This document shows, piece by piece, positions 15,870 to 25,436 of a DNA stretch of 64,000 nucleotides. Location: the NCBI RefSeq assembly GCF_003345355.1, contig NZ_QQNB01000003.1:372001-436000 (forward strand). The letters run 5' to 3'. Under the pieces are notes generated by a model that saw nothing but the letters and a program-made list of their open reading frames with translations, was not told the DNA's origin and searched no databases. This DNA comes from Sphingomonas aracearum. GTDB lineage: Bacteria; Pseudomonadota; Alphaproteobacteria; Sphingomonadales; Sphingomonadaceae. Positions within the stretch are counted from its first letter, which is position 1. Each line of letters opens with the position of its first letter. The position numbers were made by a program, and so were the translations under genes.

Positions 15870-16580
15870 ATGACGGCACCCACCATCCTGCTGGTCGAGG
15901 ACGACCCGCCGCTTCGCACGCTCACCACCCGCGCCCTTCAGGAGAACGGCTTCATCGTCCGCCCGGCCAGCGCCGCGCCGGAGATGTGGCTGGCGCTGGA
16001 AGCAGGCCCGGTGGACCTGGTGCTGCTCGACATCATGCTGCCCGGCACGAGCGGCATCGACCTGTGCCGCGCGCTTCGGGCCAAAAGCGACGTGCCGATC
16101 ATCTTCGTTTCCGCCAAGGGCAGCGAGACGGACCGCGTGGTCGGGCTGGAGCTGGGCGCGGACGATTACATCGCCAAGCCTTACGGCACGCGCGAGCTGG
16201 TGGCGCGGGTGCGCGCGGTGCTGCGGCGGCCGGCGCTGGACCGGCGGGACGGCGCGCGCGACAAGGGCGAGCTGGAGTTCGACGGCTACCGCGTCAGCCT
16301 GCCGCGGCGCGAGCTGACCTCGCCCACCGGCGCGATCGTCGACCTGACCGGCGCGGAGTTCGACCTGCTGGTCACGCTGTGCGACCATGCGCAGCGGGTG
16401 ATCGCGCGCGAGCGGCTGATCGAGCTGTCGCGCACGCGGCTGGGCGACAGCTCCGACCGCTCGATCGACGTGCTCATCAGCCGGCTGCGGCGCAAGCTGT
16501 CCTCGGCCGGGCACCCGGCGCCGATCGTCACGGTGCGCGGCGTCGGCTACATGCTCAACGTGCCCGTCGATCGCGCTTGA
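15870..16580 (+). CDS. OmpR-family response regulator
   Basis: A 236-residue response regulator: a receiver domain (about residues 5-115) and a C-terminal winged-helix DNA-binding domain. The acidic pocket is E10-D11-D12, the phosphoacceptor is Asp54 (LLDIMLPG) and the switch Lys is K103 (DDYIAKPYG). The effector ends in VRGVGYMLNVP, as in OmpR. ATG at 15870 is preferred to an ATG 12 codons upstream because MTAPTILLVEDD is the family start. Its stop overlaps the kinase start (TTGA). Confidence 0.94.
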   Translation: MTAPTILLVEDDPPLRTLTTRALQENGFIVRPASAAPEMWLALEAGPVDLVLLDIMLPGTSGIDLCRALRAKSDVPIIFVSAKGSETDRVVGLELGADDYIAKPYGTRELVARVRAVLRRPALDRRDGARDKGELEFDGYRVSLPRRELTSPTGAIVDLTGAEFDLLVTLCDHAQRVIARERLIELSRTRLGDSSDRSIDVLISRLRRKLSSAGHPAPIVTVRGVGYMLNVPVDRA

Positions 16581-17887
16581 AGGGGTTCGTCGCGCCCTCG
16601 GTCGGCCTGCTCGGCCGGATCGTCGCGATCCTGCTGCTCACGCTGCTGATCGAGTTCGGCGCCAGCACGCTCCTGTACGAGCGGGCGAGCCAGTTCTCGG
16701 TCAAGGACGACGAGGCGAACCGGCTGGCCGAGCATCTCGTCATCAGCCGGCGGCTGATGGCCGAGCGCGCGCCGGACGAGCGGCCGATGCTGGCGGCGGA
16801 GCTCACCACCAATCGCTATGCGCTGGAATGGGGCATGAAGCTGCCCCCGCCGCCGGTGATCGCGCCGGATCTCGACGCGGTGCGCGGGCAGATCCACGAT
16901 TGGGAGCCGAGCCTGCGCTCCGCCGACCTGCGCCTGCGGCTCACCTCGCCGGGGCGCAGCTCCGTTATCACCGGCGCGCTCCGGCTGCCGGACAATAGCT
17001 GGCTGTATTTCCGCACGCTGGAGCCGGTGACCGACCTCAACCTCGCGCCGGAGCGGATTGCGCTGGCGCTGATCCCGGCGATCGCGCTGATGCTGCTGGG
17101 CGGCATGCTGGTGGGGCGCACGCTGAACCCGCTGCGGCGCCTCGCCGAGGCGGCGGACAAGGTGGGCGGCGACGCGGCGGAGCCGGTGCCGGAAGACGGG
17201 CCGGGCGAGGTCCGGCGGGTGGTGGTGGCGTTCAACCGCATGCAGGCGCGAATCGCCCGCCTGATCGACGACCGCACCCAGGCGCTGGCGGCGGTCGGCC
17301 ATGACCTGCGTACGCCGCTGAGCCGCCTGCGCCTGCGCAGCGACGCGATCGAGCGCGACGACGTGCGCGAGGCGGTGGGCGAGGACATTGCCGAGATGGA
17401 GGCGATGATCACCTCCCTGCTCGCCTTTCTCGGCGGCGACAGCGATCCGGAAACGCCGATGCGCCACGACCTGGCCGTGCTGTGCGCCACGGTGGTGGAC
17501 GATGCCGCCGACCATGGCCGCGACGCCTTCTATGACGGGCCGGACCATTGCGAAACGGTGGTGCGGGCGCGCAGCCTGAAGCGGGCGGTGGTGAACCTCC
17601 TGAACAACGCACTGCATTACGGCACGCGGGCGACGGTGCGGCTGGAGGATCGCCCGCACGAGATCGTGATCGCGGTGGAGGATAACGGCCCGGGCATCCC
17701 GGAGGACCAGCTGGCCAGCGTGGTGGAGCCGTTCGTGCGGCTGGACACGGCACGGGGCCGCGACACGGTGGGGTTCGGCCTGGGCCTGGCCATCGTCAAG
17801 CAGGCGGTGGAGCTGGAAGGCGGGCGCCTGTCGCTGGCCAACCGGGAGGAAGGCGGCCTGCGCGCCTGCCTGCACCTGCCGCGGTGA
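16577..17887 (+). CDS. Sensor histidine kinase (EnvZ-like)
   Basis: A 436-residue membrane kinase starting at TTG 16577, which overlaps the regulator stop by three bases. There is a membrane helix at about residues 10-33, a periplasmic domain to about 158, a second helix (162-181), HAMP, and a kinase core. The phosphorylated His is H242 in VGHDLRTPLSRLRLR. The N box is VVNLLNNALHYG, G1 is DNGPGIP and G2 is GFGLGLAIV. It should phosphorylate the adjacent OmpR-type regulator. The input signal cannot be inferred. Confidence 0.94.
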   Translation: MKGFVAPSVGLLGRIVAILLLTLLIEFGASTLLYERASQFSVKDDEANRLAEHLVISRRLMAERAPDERPMLAAELTTNRYALEWGMKLPPPPVIAPDLDAVRGQIHDWEPSLRSADLRLRLTSPGRSSVITGALRLPDNSWLYFRTLEPVTDLNLAPERIALALIPAIALMLLGGMLVGRTLNPLRRLAEAADKVGGDAAEPVPEDGPGEVRRVVVAFNRMQARIARLIDDRTQALAAVGHDLRTPLSRLRLRSDAIERDDVREAVGEDIAEMEAMITSLLAFLGGDSDPETPMRHDLAVLCATVVDDAADHGRDAFYDGPDHCETVVRARSLKRAVVNLLNNALHYGTRATVRLEDRPHEIVIAVEDNGPGIPEDQLASVVEPFVRLDTARGRDTVGFGLGLAIVKQAVELEGGRLSLANREEGGLRACLHLPR

Positions 17888-18090
17888 CCGTGTCCGTTTG
17901 TCGCCCCGGACCCGTTCGGCGGTCCGCCACGCCGCCGGAGGACGATGGGGGCAGGCCAACCCGCCGAGACGAACCGACCGGACGATCGTATCCCGCGGCA
18001 ACACTTCCTCACGATGGTGCCGCGCCGCAGCAAGAACCGATGCGTACCTAGTTGGCTCCCAAAGTCTCGTTTTGAGTACAGGAGCACCCA

Positions 18091-18795
18091 GTGAACGAGT
18101 TGATCGGCCGCGTTGTCGGCTTCGAGACCCAGGTCTTTCCCCAGCAGAGCGAGCTGTACAACAAGCTCGCCACGCAAGGGCAGAGCCCCAAGGCACTGAT
18201 GATCTCCTGCGCGGACAGCCGCGTGGTGCCCGAGCACATCATGCAGGCGCAGCCCGGCGACCTGTTCGTGTGCCGCAACGCCGGCAACATCGTGCCCCCG
18301 TTCGGCGAGCAGATCGGCGGCGTTTCCGCCACCGTGGAATATGCCGTGATGGCCCTGGGCGTGCGCGACATCATCGTGTGCGGCCATTCGGACTGCGGCG
18401 CGATGAAGGGCCTGCTGGACCCCGATGCGACCGCGGCGATGCCCAACGTCACCGCCTGGCTGCGCCATTCCACCGCCGCGCGCGACGTGCTGGCCGGCTA
18501 TCCGGAAATGGACGAAAAGGCCAAGGTCCGCGCCGCCGCGCTGGAGAATGTCGTGGCGCAGCTCCACCATGTGCGCACGCACCCGTCCGTCGCCGCCGGC
18601 ATCGCGCGCGGCGAAATCGCGCTGCACGGCTGGTTCGTGGACATCCATGCCGGCCAGATGCTGGCGCTGAACGGCGAGACGGGCCGTTTCGAGGCGGTGT
18701 CCGGCGAGAAGCCGCTGCCGGTCGCGCAGCCCGCCGCCACCCGCCGCGCGGCCGACTTCCTGGGCAACGACACGCTGGTCGAGGCGGCGGAATGA
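18091..18795 (+). CDS. Beta-carbonic anhydrase
   Basis: A 234-residue beta-class carbonic anhydrase that interconverts CO2 and bicarbonate in the cytoplasm. Zinc ligands and catalytic dyad are C40, D42, R44 (ISCADSRV) and H99, C102 (CGHSDCGA). GTG at 18091 follows a weak AGGAG (18078-18082) and gives the family-typical N-terminus. Its stop overlaps the start of the SulP transporter (ATGA), so the two are probably co-translated and work on the same bicarbonate pool. Confidence 0.96.
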   Translation: MNELIGRVVGFETQVFPQQSELYNKLATQGQSPKALMISCADSRVVPEHIMQAQPGDLFVCRNAGNIVPPFGEQIGGVSATVEYAVMALGVRDIIVCGHSDCGAMKGLLDPDATAAMPNVTAWLRHSTAARDVLAGYPEMDEKAKVRAAALENVVAQLHHVRTHPSVAAGIARGEIALHGWFVDIHAGQMLALNGETGRFEAVSGEKPLPVAQPAATRRAADFLGNDTLVEAAE

Positions 18796-20366
18796 GCCTG
18801 ACCGGCGCCGCTGCCCCGACCGCGGGCGATCTCGCTGCGGAGGCGACCAGGCCGGGCGTCTCGGTGCCCAGCCTGAAGTTCCTGTCGCGCGATCTCACCG
18901 CGTCGATCGTGGTGTTCCTGGTGGCCATGCCCCTGTGCATGGGCATTGCGGTCGCCTCGGGCGTGGCGCCGGAAAAGGGCCTCATCACCGGCATCATCGG
19001 CGGCTTGGTCGTCGGCATGCTGGCGGGATCGCCGCTGCAGGTCTCCGGACCGGCGGCGGGCCTCGCCGTGATCGTGTTCGAGCTGATCCGCGACAAGGGC
19101 CTGAGCGCGCTCGGGCCGATCCTGGTGCTCGCCGGGCTGATCCAGGTGATCGCCGGCGTGGCGAAGCTGGGCGGCTGGTTCCGCGCGATCTCGCCGGCGG
19201 TGGTGCACGGCATGCTGGCGGGCATCGGCTGCCTGATCGTCGCCGGCCAGTTCCACGTCCTGTTCGATGCCAAGCCGCTGCCGAGCGGCCTGCAGAACCT
19301 GGCGGCGATGCCCGAGCGCGTGCTGGGCCTGACGCCGGGCAACATCTCGGCGACCGAACTCGCCTTTGGCATCGGCATCCTGACGATCGTCGCGATGATC
19401 GGCTGGGAAAAGCTGCGGCCGGCGTCCTTGCGGCTGGTGCCGGGCGCGCTGATCGGGGTGGCCACGGGCACGCTGTTCGCGCTGGTGTTCGGGCTTGAAG
19501 TGGCCCGCGTGCAGGTGCCGGCCAGCATCACCGCGGCGGTGACGCTGCCGGAAAGCGGCTTTCTGTCCTATTGGACCGATCCGTCGATCCTCGCCGCGGC
19601 GCTCGCCATCGCGTTTATCGCGTCGGCCGAGACGCTGCTGTCCGCCGCCGCGGTGGACAAGATGCATGCGGGCGTGCGCACCGACTACAACAAGGAACTG
19701 CGCGCGCAGGGCATCGGCAACCTGCTGTGCGGCATGGCCGGCGCCCTGCCGATGACGGGCGTGATCGTGCGCTCCTCGGCCAACGTGCAGGCCAATGCCG
19801 CCACCCGCGCTTCCGCGATCCTGCACGGCGTGTGGATCCTCGGCTTCGTGGTTGCGCTGCCGTTCGTGCTGCGGGCGATCCCGATGGCCGCGCTGGGCGC
19901 GATCCTGGTGGTGACCGGCTGGCGGCTGGTCAACATCGTCCATGTCCGCCACCTGCTGCGCGACTATGGCGTGCTGCCGGCGGTGATCTGGGCGGCGACC
20001 CTGCTGACGGTGGTGGTGGAGGACCTGCTGACCGGCGTGCTGGTCGGCATCGGCCTGTCGCTCCTCGAACTGGTGCCGCATCTCCGCCGCCTGCGCCTGA
20101 AGGTGCACGAAAGCGCGGCCGACACGCACCATGCCATCCGGCTGGACGGCGCGGCGACGTTCGTGTCGCTGCCCAAGCTGTCCGACACGCTGGACCGCGT
20201 GCCGGCGGGCATGCCGGTGCGGCTGGACGTGACCGGGCTGTCGGCGGTGGACCATACCAGTGCCGAGATGCTGCGCGACTGGTTCCAGCGGCGCAAGGCC
20301 GGAGGCTCCAGCGTGGAGGTGACGGGCGAGAGCCCGCGCATCGCCGCGCTCGCCGCCGCGCACTGA
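18792..20366 (+). CDS. SulP-family anion transporter with STAS domain
   Basis: A 524-residue SulP carrier with 10-14 hydrophobic segments (about residues 30-430) and a C-terminal cytoplasmic STAS domain (about 440-520). The family signature region appears as MGIAVASGVAPEKGLITGII and GSPLQVSGPAAG. SulP proteins move sulfate, bicarbonate or dicarboxylates. Translational coupling to carbonic anhydrase makes bicarbonate the likeliest substrate here; this is inference from context. The upstream reading frame stays open but homology begins at the ATG at 18792. Confidence 0.93.
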   Translation: MSLTGAAAPTAGDLAAEATRPGVSVPSLKFLSRDLTASIVVFLVAMPLCMGIAVASGVAPEKGLITGIIGGLVVGMLAGSPLQVSGPAAGLAVIVFELIRDKGLSALGPILVLAGLIQVIAGVAKLGGWFRAISPAVVHGMLAGIGCLIVAGQFHVLFDAKPLPSGLQNLAAMPERVLGLTPGNISATELAFGIGILTIVAMIGWEKLRPASLRLVPGALIGVATGTLFALVFGLEVARVQVPASITAAVTLPESGFLSYWTDPSILAAALAIAFIASAETLLSAAAVDKMHAGVRTDYNKELRAQGIGNLLCGMAGALPMTGVIVRSSANVQANAATRASAILHGVWILGFVVALPFVLRAIPMAALGAILVVTGWRLVNIVHVRHLLRDYGVLPAVIWAATLLTVVVEDLLTGVLVGIGLSLLELVPHLRRLRLKVHESAADTHHAIRLDGAATFVSLPKLSDTLDRVPAGMPVRLDVTGLSAVDHTSAEMLRDWFQRRKAGGSSVEVTGESPRIAALAAAH

Positions 20367-20381
20367 CCGACAAAACAGGCG

Positions 20382-20415
20382 AACGCCGGTCGCGCGGGGA
20401 AGCGCGGCCGGCGTT
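20382..20415 (+). terminator. GC-rich hairpin after the SulP gene
   Basis: AACGCCGG (20382-20389) plus CGCGC pair with GCGCG plus CCGGCGTT (20408-20415), giving a 13-bp stem with a single mismatch around a short GGGGAA loop. It lies 16 bases after the stop and probably ends the carbonic anhydrase-SulP transcript. There is no long U-tract. Confidence 0.55.
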
Positions 20416-20434
20416 GCCGCACCTGCGCACCGGA

Positions 20435-20454
20435 CTGTTGCTGCACTGCAACAG
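20435..20454. promoter_or_regulatory. CTGTTGC-N6-GCAACAG palindrome upstream of the TorF porin
   Basis: Seven-base perfect arms (20435-20441 and 20448-20454) are followed by GTATTTTG. It could be a regulator-binding site for the porin gene or a second terminator hairpin of the preceding operon. A related TTGCAGCAATAACG stretch lies upstream of the response regulator near 15784, but no common regulator can be named. Confidence 0.35.
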
Positions 20455-20591
20455 GTATTTTGCCGCAGCGAATTGACGCGGGCCGTGCCCGTGATAGCCT
20501 GACCTCCGCCCGATCAGATCGCCGCCCGCCTTTGGCGAGAGCGGTGGCGGCGGGCGGCAGGAGGAGCCTCTTGATGTTCAAAGGAGGTTCC

Positions 20592-21416
20592 ATGAAGTTT
20601 CTCGTTGTTGCCGGCGCGCTTGCGCTCGGCCTCGCCGCCACCCCGGCCTTCGCGCAGGAAACCGATCCGCCCAAGGCGATCACCGTCACCGGCAGCGTGG
20701 CGGGCGTTTCCGACTATCGCTTCCGCGGCGTCTCCCAATCGGATGAGGAAGCGGCCATCCAGGGCGGCATCACGGTTGCGCACGAAAGCGGCTTCTATGT
20801 CGGCACCTGGGCGTCAAACCTGTCCGGCTGGGGCACGTTCGGCGGCGCCAACATGGAGCTGGACCTGATCGGCGGGTACAAGCGCTCGTTCGGCAGCGGC
20901 GCGATCGACGTGGGCCTCACCTGGTACATGTATCCGGGCGGCTTCTCGAAGACCGACTTCGCCGAGCCCTATGTCAAGCTGTCGGGCACCTATGGCCCGC
21001 TGAGCCTCACCGCCGGCGTTGCCTATGCGCCCAAGCAGGAGGCGCTGGGCAACTGGTCCAACACGCCCGAAAGCCGCATCGGCGACAAGGAGGACAACCT
21101 CTACCTGTGGGGAGACGCCGCCGCCGGCATCCCGAACACGCCGATCACCGCCAAGGCGCATATCGGCTATTCGGACGGCAATCCGGGCCTGGGCCCCAAC
21201 GGCACCTCCGTTGCGCCGACCGGCAGCTACTGGGACTGGATGCTGGGCGCCGACCTGGCGATCAAGGGGACGCCGCTGACGCTGGGCGTCGCTTATGTGG
21301 ACACCGACATCTCGCGGCGCGGTTCGGCCTATCTGCTGCCGAACTTCTCCTCCACCAAGGATGGCGGCCCGATCGCCGATTCGCAGGTGGTGTTCTCGAT
21401 CACCGCGGCGTTCTGA
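20592..21416 (+). CDS. TorF-family putative outer-membrane porin
   Basis: A 274-residue outer-membrane protein of the TorF family (TIGR02001). The signal peptide MKFLVVAGALALGLAATPAFA is cleaved before QETDPP. The mature part has the family opening VSDYRFRGVSQSDEEAAIQGG, many beta-strands and a C-terminal Phe (FSITAAF) for barrel insertion. A perfect AAGGAGG (20581-20587) sits 5 nt before the ATG at 20592, suggesting high expression. The transported solute is unknown. Confidence 0.93.
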   Translation: MKFLVVAGALALGLAATPAFAQETDPPKAITVTGSVAGVSDYRFRGVSQSDEEAAIQGGITVAHESGFYVGTWASNLSGWGTFGGANMELDLIGGYKRSFGSGAIDVGLTWYMYPGGFSKTDFAEPYVKLSGTYGPLSLTAGVAYAPKQEALGNWSNTPESRIGDKEDNLYLWGDAAAGIPNTPITAKAHIGYSDGNPGLGPNGTSVAPTGSYWDWMLGADLAIKGTPLTLGVAYVDTDISRRGSAYLLPNFSSTKDGGPIADSQVVFSITAAF

Positions 21417-21430
21417 CCTGAGCGAAACAT

Positions 21431-21526
21431 CGTCACCCCGGCCACCGTGCCGGGGTCCACCGTGCCGCATCGCGCGAGCTGGCGCGGTTGCGGAAGCGTG
21501 GATGCCGGCAGGTGGCCGGGGTGACG
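21431..21526. repeat. REP-like inverted pair
   Basis: CGTCACCCCGGCCACCGTGC... at 21431 is mirrored by ...GGTGGCCGGGGTGACG ending at 21526, leaving a central segment of about 40 bases. It lies between the TorF porin and the thioredoxin operon and could terminate the porin transcript. Confidence 0.7.
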
Positions 21527-21614
21527 GTGGAACAAGGGGGCGGGCAATCCGCCCCTTTCCTTCCCGCGGCGGTGCGCCCACATAAGCGCGGCAATTGCCT
21601 GGGGAGAATGAAGC

Positions 21615-22526
21615 TTGGCCACGCTGGGAATGTCGCCCGCCGAGAAGGAAGCCGTGGAGGCGTTCCGCCGCGACGTCGTCGAGCCCTCGATGACTTCCCT
21701 CGTCCTTATCGATTTCTGGGCGGAATGGTGCGGCCCGTGCAAGGCGCTGTCGCCGCTGCTGGACAAGATCGCCGCCGCCTATGCCGACAAGGGCGTGGTG
21801 CTGGCCAAGATCGACACGGACAAGAACCAGTTCATCGCCGCGCAATTCCAGATCCGCTCGATCCCGACCGTCTATGCGATGTTCCAGGGGCAACTGGTCG
21901 CGGACCTGACCAATGCGCGCACCGAATCGCAGCTGCGCGCGCTGCTCGACCAGCTCCTGAAGCAATTGCCGATCCAGTCCAGCGCGGCGGATGCCGAGGC
22001 CGAGCTCGAGCCGCTGATCGCAATGGGCGAACAGGTGCTGGGCGAGGGCGATGGCGAGCGGGCGCTGGGCATCTTCACCCAGCTGGCCGAGATGGCGCCG
22101 GAGAACGTGGCGGTGCTTTCCGGCCTGCTGCGCGCGCTGGTCGCCACCCAGCAGTTCGACGATGCGGAGGCGCTGCTGGCCGATCTGCCGGAAGAAGCGG
22201 CCGGGGCGCCGGAGATCGAGCGGGCGCGCTCCGCCCTTGCGCTCGCCCGCACGGCGCGCCCGGTGGACGATCTTTCCGCGCTGGCGGCGGAGGTGGCCGC
22301 CAACCCCGACGACCTCGACAAGCGCTTCGAGCTGGCCGGCGGGCAGATGGCCGCGGGCGACCGCGACGCGGCGGCCGAGACGCTGCTCGGCATCGTTGCC
22401 GCCGATCGCGAATGGAACGAGGGCGCGGCGCGCCAGCAGCTCCTGAAGCTGTTCGAAGTGGTCGGGCTGGAAGACCCCTGGGTGTCGCAGCAGCGCCGCA
22501 AGCTGTCGGCGATCCTCTTCGGATGA
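21615..22526 (+). CDS. Thioredoxin-TPR protein (CnoX/YbbN-like)
   Basis: A 303-residue protein with an N-terminal thioredoxin domain (about residues 15-120) and C-terminal TPR-like helices. The active-site motif is WCGPC with Cys39 and Cys42, so redox activity should be intact (E. coli YbbN has lost it). CnoX/YbbN proteins protect or hold proteins under oxidative stress and hand them to GroEL. TTG at 21615 is chosen because GGGGAG lies 8 nt upstream; an internal ATG five codons later is possible. It overlaps the LON-domain gene (ATGA). Confidence 0.93.
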   Translation: MATLGMSPAEKEAVEAFRRDVVEPSMTSLVLIDFWAEWCGPCKALSPLLDKIAAAYADKGVVLAKIDTDKNQFIAAQFQIRSIPTVYAMFQGQLVADLTNARTESQLRALLDQLLKQLPIQSSAADAEAELEPLIAMGEQVLGEGDGERALGIFTQLAEMAPENVAVLSGLLRALVATQQFDDAEALLADLPEEAAGAPEIERARSALALARTARPVDDLSALAAEVAANPDDLDKRFELAGGQMAAGDRDAAAETLLGIVAADREWNEGAARQQLLKLFEVVGLEDPWVSQQRRKLSAILFG

Positions 22527-23167
22527 GCCGGCCAGCAAGGCTGTCGATCTTTCCGCTGTCCGGCGCGCTGCTGTTCCCGGGCATGCACCTGCCGCTGCAC
22601 ATCTTCGAGCCGCGCTACCGGGCGATGGTGTCCGACGCGATGGCGCGCGACCGGCGCATCGGCATGATCCAGCCGCGTCCCGTCCTGATCGAGGGCGGGG
22701 CGCACGAGGGCGACCGCCCGCCCCTGTTCGACCTCGGCTGCGTGGGCCGCATCGCCGAGGTGGAGGCGCTGGACGACGGCCGCTACAATCTGGTGCTGGA
22801 AGGGGTGGCGCTGTTCCGCGTGCTGCGCGAGCTGGACGTCACCACCCCGTTCCGCCAGGTGGAGGCGGAGCTGCTGCCGAACGCCGCGGAGCCGCAGGCG
22901 CTGGCGCTGGCCCACCGCGCATCGCTGGAGATGGAATCGCGCCGCTATGCCGAGGCGCAGGGCTATGCCGTCGACTGGGAAGCGGTGAGCCGGCTGGACG
23001 ACGAGGCGCTGGTCGACGGCATCGCCCAGATCGCGCCGTTCGACGTCGCCGCCAAGCAGGCGCTGCTGGAGGCCCCGGACATCGCGGCGCGGGCGGAGCT
23101 GCTGATCCAGCTGATGCAGTTCTTCGGCCGCCATGGCGACGGCGACGAAGCGGTGACGCTGCAATGA
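22523..23167 (+). CDS. LON peptidase substrate-binding domain protein
   Basis: A 214-residue protein consisting only of the Lon N-terminal (LAN/PUA-like) domain: [30 protein letters not shown] is the diagnostic opening. It lacks the AAA+ and protease parts of Lon. The role is unknown, probably protein or ligand binding. It is the middle gene of a three-gene operon (thioredoxin-TPR, this, Trm112), with ATGA overlaps on both sides. Confidence 0.93.
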   Translation: MSRPARLSIFPLSGALLFPGMHLPLHIFEPRYRAMVSDAMARDRRIGMIQPRPVLIEGGAHEGDRPPLFDLGCVGRIAEVEALDDGRYNLVLEGVALFRVLRELDVTTPFRQVEAELLPNAAEPQALALAHRASLEMESRRYAEAQGYAVDWEAVSRLDDEALVDGIAQIAPFDVAAKQALLEAPDIAARAELLIQLMQFFGRHGDGDEAVTLQ

Positions 23168-23337
23168 GCCGGGCGCTCGATCCGGCGCTGCTGGCGATCC
23201 TGGTCTGCCCGGTGACCCGCGGGCCGCTGCGCTGGGAGGCGGAGGCCGGGGAGCTGGTGTCGGATGCGGCCGGGCTGGCGTTTCCGGTGCGGGACCGGCG
23301 GCCGGTGCTGCTGGTGGACGAGGCGCGCCGCCTCTAG
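23164..23337 (+). CDS. Trm112/UPF0434 family protein
   Basis: A 57-residue protein, [20 protein letters not shown]..., of the Trm112 (YcaR/UPF0434) family. Its eukaryotic homologue activates tRNA, rRNA and protein methyltransferases; in bacteria its partner is less clear. Conserved points are [14 protein letters not shown] near the start and [20 protein letters not shown] near the end. The usual zinc cysteines are reduced to one (Cys15), common in bacterial members. Start at 23164 overlaps the preceding stop by four bases. Confidence 0.9.
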   Translation: MSRALDPALLAILVCPVTRGPLRWEAEAGELVSDAAGLAFPVRDRRPVLLVDEARRL

Positions 23338-23402
23338 CCCTTCACCCCCTCGTGACGCGGGCGGAGCTGTCCGATGGTAACATCGTGTCAGGCTTACCCG
23401 AT

Positions 23403-23498
23403 CGTCATGCCGGACGTGTTCCGGCATCCACTGTCGGGCGAGCGCCGCGGCTTGGGAGTGTGCGGAAGGGTGGACCCCGGAACAAGTCCGGGGTGACG
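23403..23498. repeat. REP-like inverted pair
   Basis: CGTCATGCCGGACGTGTTCC... at 23403 and ...CAAGTCCGGGGTGACG ending at 23498 repeat the arrangement at 4206-4301 almost exactly. It fills the gap between the convergent Trm112 and ABC-F genes and may serve both as terminator. Confidence 0.75.
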
Positions 23499-23527
23499 TT
23501 CGCGTTCGTCGTCGGGGCGCGTAAGGC

Positions 23528-25303
23528 TCAGCCCTCCACCTGCTCCGCCAGTTCCAGCCAGCGCATCTCCGCTGCGTCCTTTTCCTCGCGCGCCGCGCCG
23601 ATCCCGCGGCTCAACGCGTCGAACTTCGCCGGATCGCGGGTGTAGAGCGCCGGATCGGCCAGCGCCGCCTCGTCGCGGGCGATCTGCGCGTCGAGCGCCT
23701 CGATCCGCTTCGGGAGCAGCTCATAGTCCCGCTGGTCCTTGTAGGTCAGCTTGGTGCGTGCGGGCGGCGGCGGGGGCGGTGCGGCGGCGGCCTTTGCGGT
23801 GGCCTTCTTCGCCTCGCCGCGCGGCCGGCGCTGGCGCTCCCAATCCTCGTAGCCGCCGACCACCACATCGACATGGCCCGAACCGTCGAGCCCCAGCGTG
23901 ACGGTCACCGTGCGGTCGAGAAAGTCGCGATCGTGGCTGACGATCAGGACGGTGCCGTCATAATCGGCGATCACCTCCTGGAGGAGGTCGAGCGTCTCGA
24001 GATCGAGGTCGTTGGTCGGCTCGTCCAGCACGAGCAGGTTGGAATGCCGGGCGAACTCGCGCGCGAGCAGCAGGCGCGAGCGCTCGCCGCCGGACAGCGA
24101 GCCGACCTTCGCGTCGATCAGCGAGGGATCGAACAGGAATTCCTTGAGATAGCCGTGGACATGCTTGCGCACGCCCAGCACGTCGATCCACTCGCCGCCT
24201 TCGGCCAGCACGTCGCGCACCGACTTTTCCGGCGCCATCAGCTTGCGCTGCTGGTCGATCACCACGCCGTCCAGCGTCTTGGCGAGCTTCACCGAGCCGC
24301 TGTCGGGCTCCACCTCGCCGGTGAGCAGCTTGAGCAGCGTCGACTTGCCCGCGCCGTTCGCGCCGACCAGGCCGATGCGGTCGCCGCGCCGCACGCGCAA
24401 GCTGAAGTCGCGGATGATGGTGCGCGGGCCGAAGCTCTTGGACACATGCTCGGCATCGATCACCACCTTGGTGCGGCTGTCGTCGGAGGCGGTGACGAGG
24501 TTGGCGGAGCCCTGCGGCCCGGTCATCGCCGCGCGCTCGGCGCGCATCTCCTTCAGCTTGGCGAGGCGCCCCTGGTTGCGGCGGCGGCGGCCGGTGACGC
24601 CGCGTTGCAGCCAATGCTCCTCGATCTTCAGCTTGGCGTCGAGCCGGGCGGCGTTGCGCTCCTCCTCGGCATAGACCTGTTCGGTCCAGGCCTCGAACCC
24701 GCCAAAGCCGATCTCCGAGCGGCGCAAGCTACCCCGGTCCAGCCACAGCGTCTGCCTGGTCAGGCGGGTAAGAAAGGTGCGGTCGTGGCTGATGACCACG
24801 AACGCGCCGCGGAAACGGGTCAGCCAGTCCTCCAGCCAGTCGATCGCGCCGATGTCGAGATGGTTGGTCGGCTCGTCCAGCAGCAGCACGTCCGGGTTCA
24901 GCGCCAGCGCGCGGACGATCGCCGCGCGGCGCCGCTCGCCGCCGGACGCGGACGCCGCCTCGCGCGACAGGTCGATGCCGAGCTGGTCGGCGATCGCGTC
25001 GGCCTCATGGGCGGAGGGCGCGTCGGCGCCGCTCATCACGTAATCGGCCAGCGTGGCGAAGCCGGCCAGCGCCGGCTCCTGCTCCAGCAGGATCACGCGG
25101 GTGCCGGGCACGATGGTGCGCCGGCCCTCGTCGCTGTCGATGGTGCCGGCGATCAGCTTCAGCAGGGTCGTCTTGCCCGCGCCGTTGCGGCCGATCAGCG
25201 CCAGCCGGTCGCGCGGGCCGACATGGAGGTCCAGGCCGCGGAACAGCCAGTGCGAGCCTTGCGAGAGGCCGAGATTTTCATAGGAGAGGATGGGGGCAGC
25301 CAT
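23528..25303 (-). CDS. ABC-F family ATPase (Uup-like)
   Basis: A 591-residue soluble protein with two ABC domains and no membrane segments, acting on ribosomes or DNA intermediates. First domain: GRNGAGKTT, SGGERRRAAIV, LLLDEPTNHLD. Second domain: GANGAGKST, LSGGERSRLLLA, LLVLDEPTNDLD. The linker between them is the Arg/Lys-rich P-site tRNA interaction motif region (RRRRNQGRLAKLKEMR). The C-terminal ~100 residues after a Pro-rich linker form the coiled coil typical of Uup. Uup is tied to transposon excision and ribosome assembly; EttA-like alternatives lack this tail. Confidence 0.94.
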   Translation of the reverse strand: MAAPILSYENLGLSQGSHWLFRGLDLHVGPRDRLALIGRNGAGKTTLLKLIAGTIDSDEGRRTIVPGTRVILLEQEPALAGFATLADYVMSGADAPSAHEADAIADQLGIDLSREAASASGGERRRAAIVRALALNPDVLLLDEPTNHLDIGAIDWLEDWLTRFRGAFVVISHDRTFLTRLTRQTLWLDRGSLRRSEIGFGGFEAWTEQVYAEEERNAARLDAKLKIEEHWLQRGVTGRRRRNQGRLAKLKEMRAERAAMTGPQGSANLVTASDDSRTKVVIDAEHVSKSFGPRTIIRDFSLRVRRGDRIGLVGANGAGKSTLLKLLTGEVEPDSGSVKLAKTLDGVVIDQQRKLMAPEKSVRDVLAEGGEWIDVLGVRKHVHGYLKEFLFDPSLIDAKVGSLSGGERSRLLLAREFARHSNLLVLDEPTNDLDLETLDLLQEVIADYDGTVLIVSHDRDFLDRTVTVTLGLDGSGHVDVVVGGYEDWERQRRPRGEAKKATAKAAAAPPPPPPARTKLTYKDQRDYELLPKRIEALDAQIARDEAALADPALYTRDPAKFDALSRGIGAAREEKDAAEMRWLELAEQVEG

Positions 25304-25318
25304 GGCGCGCGCCTAGCG

Positions 25319-25407
25319 CTTTAGCGGAGCTAAAGCGAGGCTCAGCGCACGCCCGGCCAGCGGCGCCTGGGCGCCGACTGACGACGCGGCTTTGCCGCGG
25401 CGGGCTC
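25319..25407 (-). repeat. Structured dispersed element, copy 2
   Basis: An 89-base inverted copy of the element at 15304-15394. Read on the minus strand: H1 CGCGGC-AAA-GCCGCG, H2 CGGCGC-CCAG-GCGCCG (25361-25376) and H3 CTTTAGC-TCC-GCTAAAG (25319-25335). Relative to copy 1, H2 has two paired changes and H3 one, each keeping the stem. It begins 15 bases upstream of the ABC-F start codon. Confidence 0.75.
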
Positions 25408-25436
25408 TTGAAGCGGACCCATCGCCGTCGCGGGCC

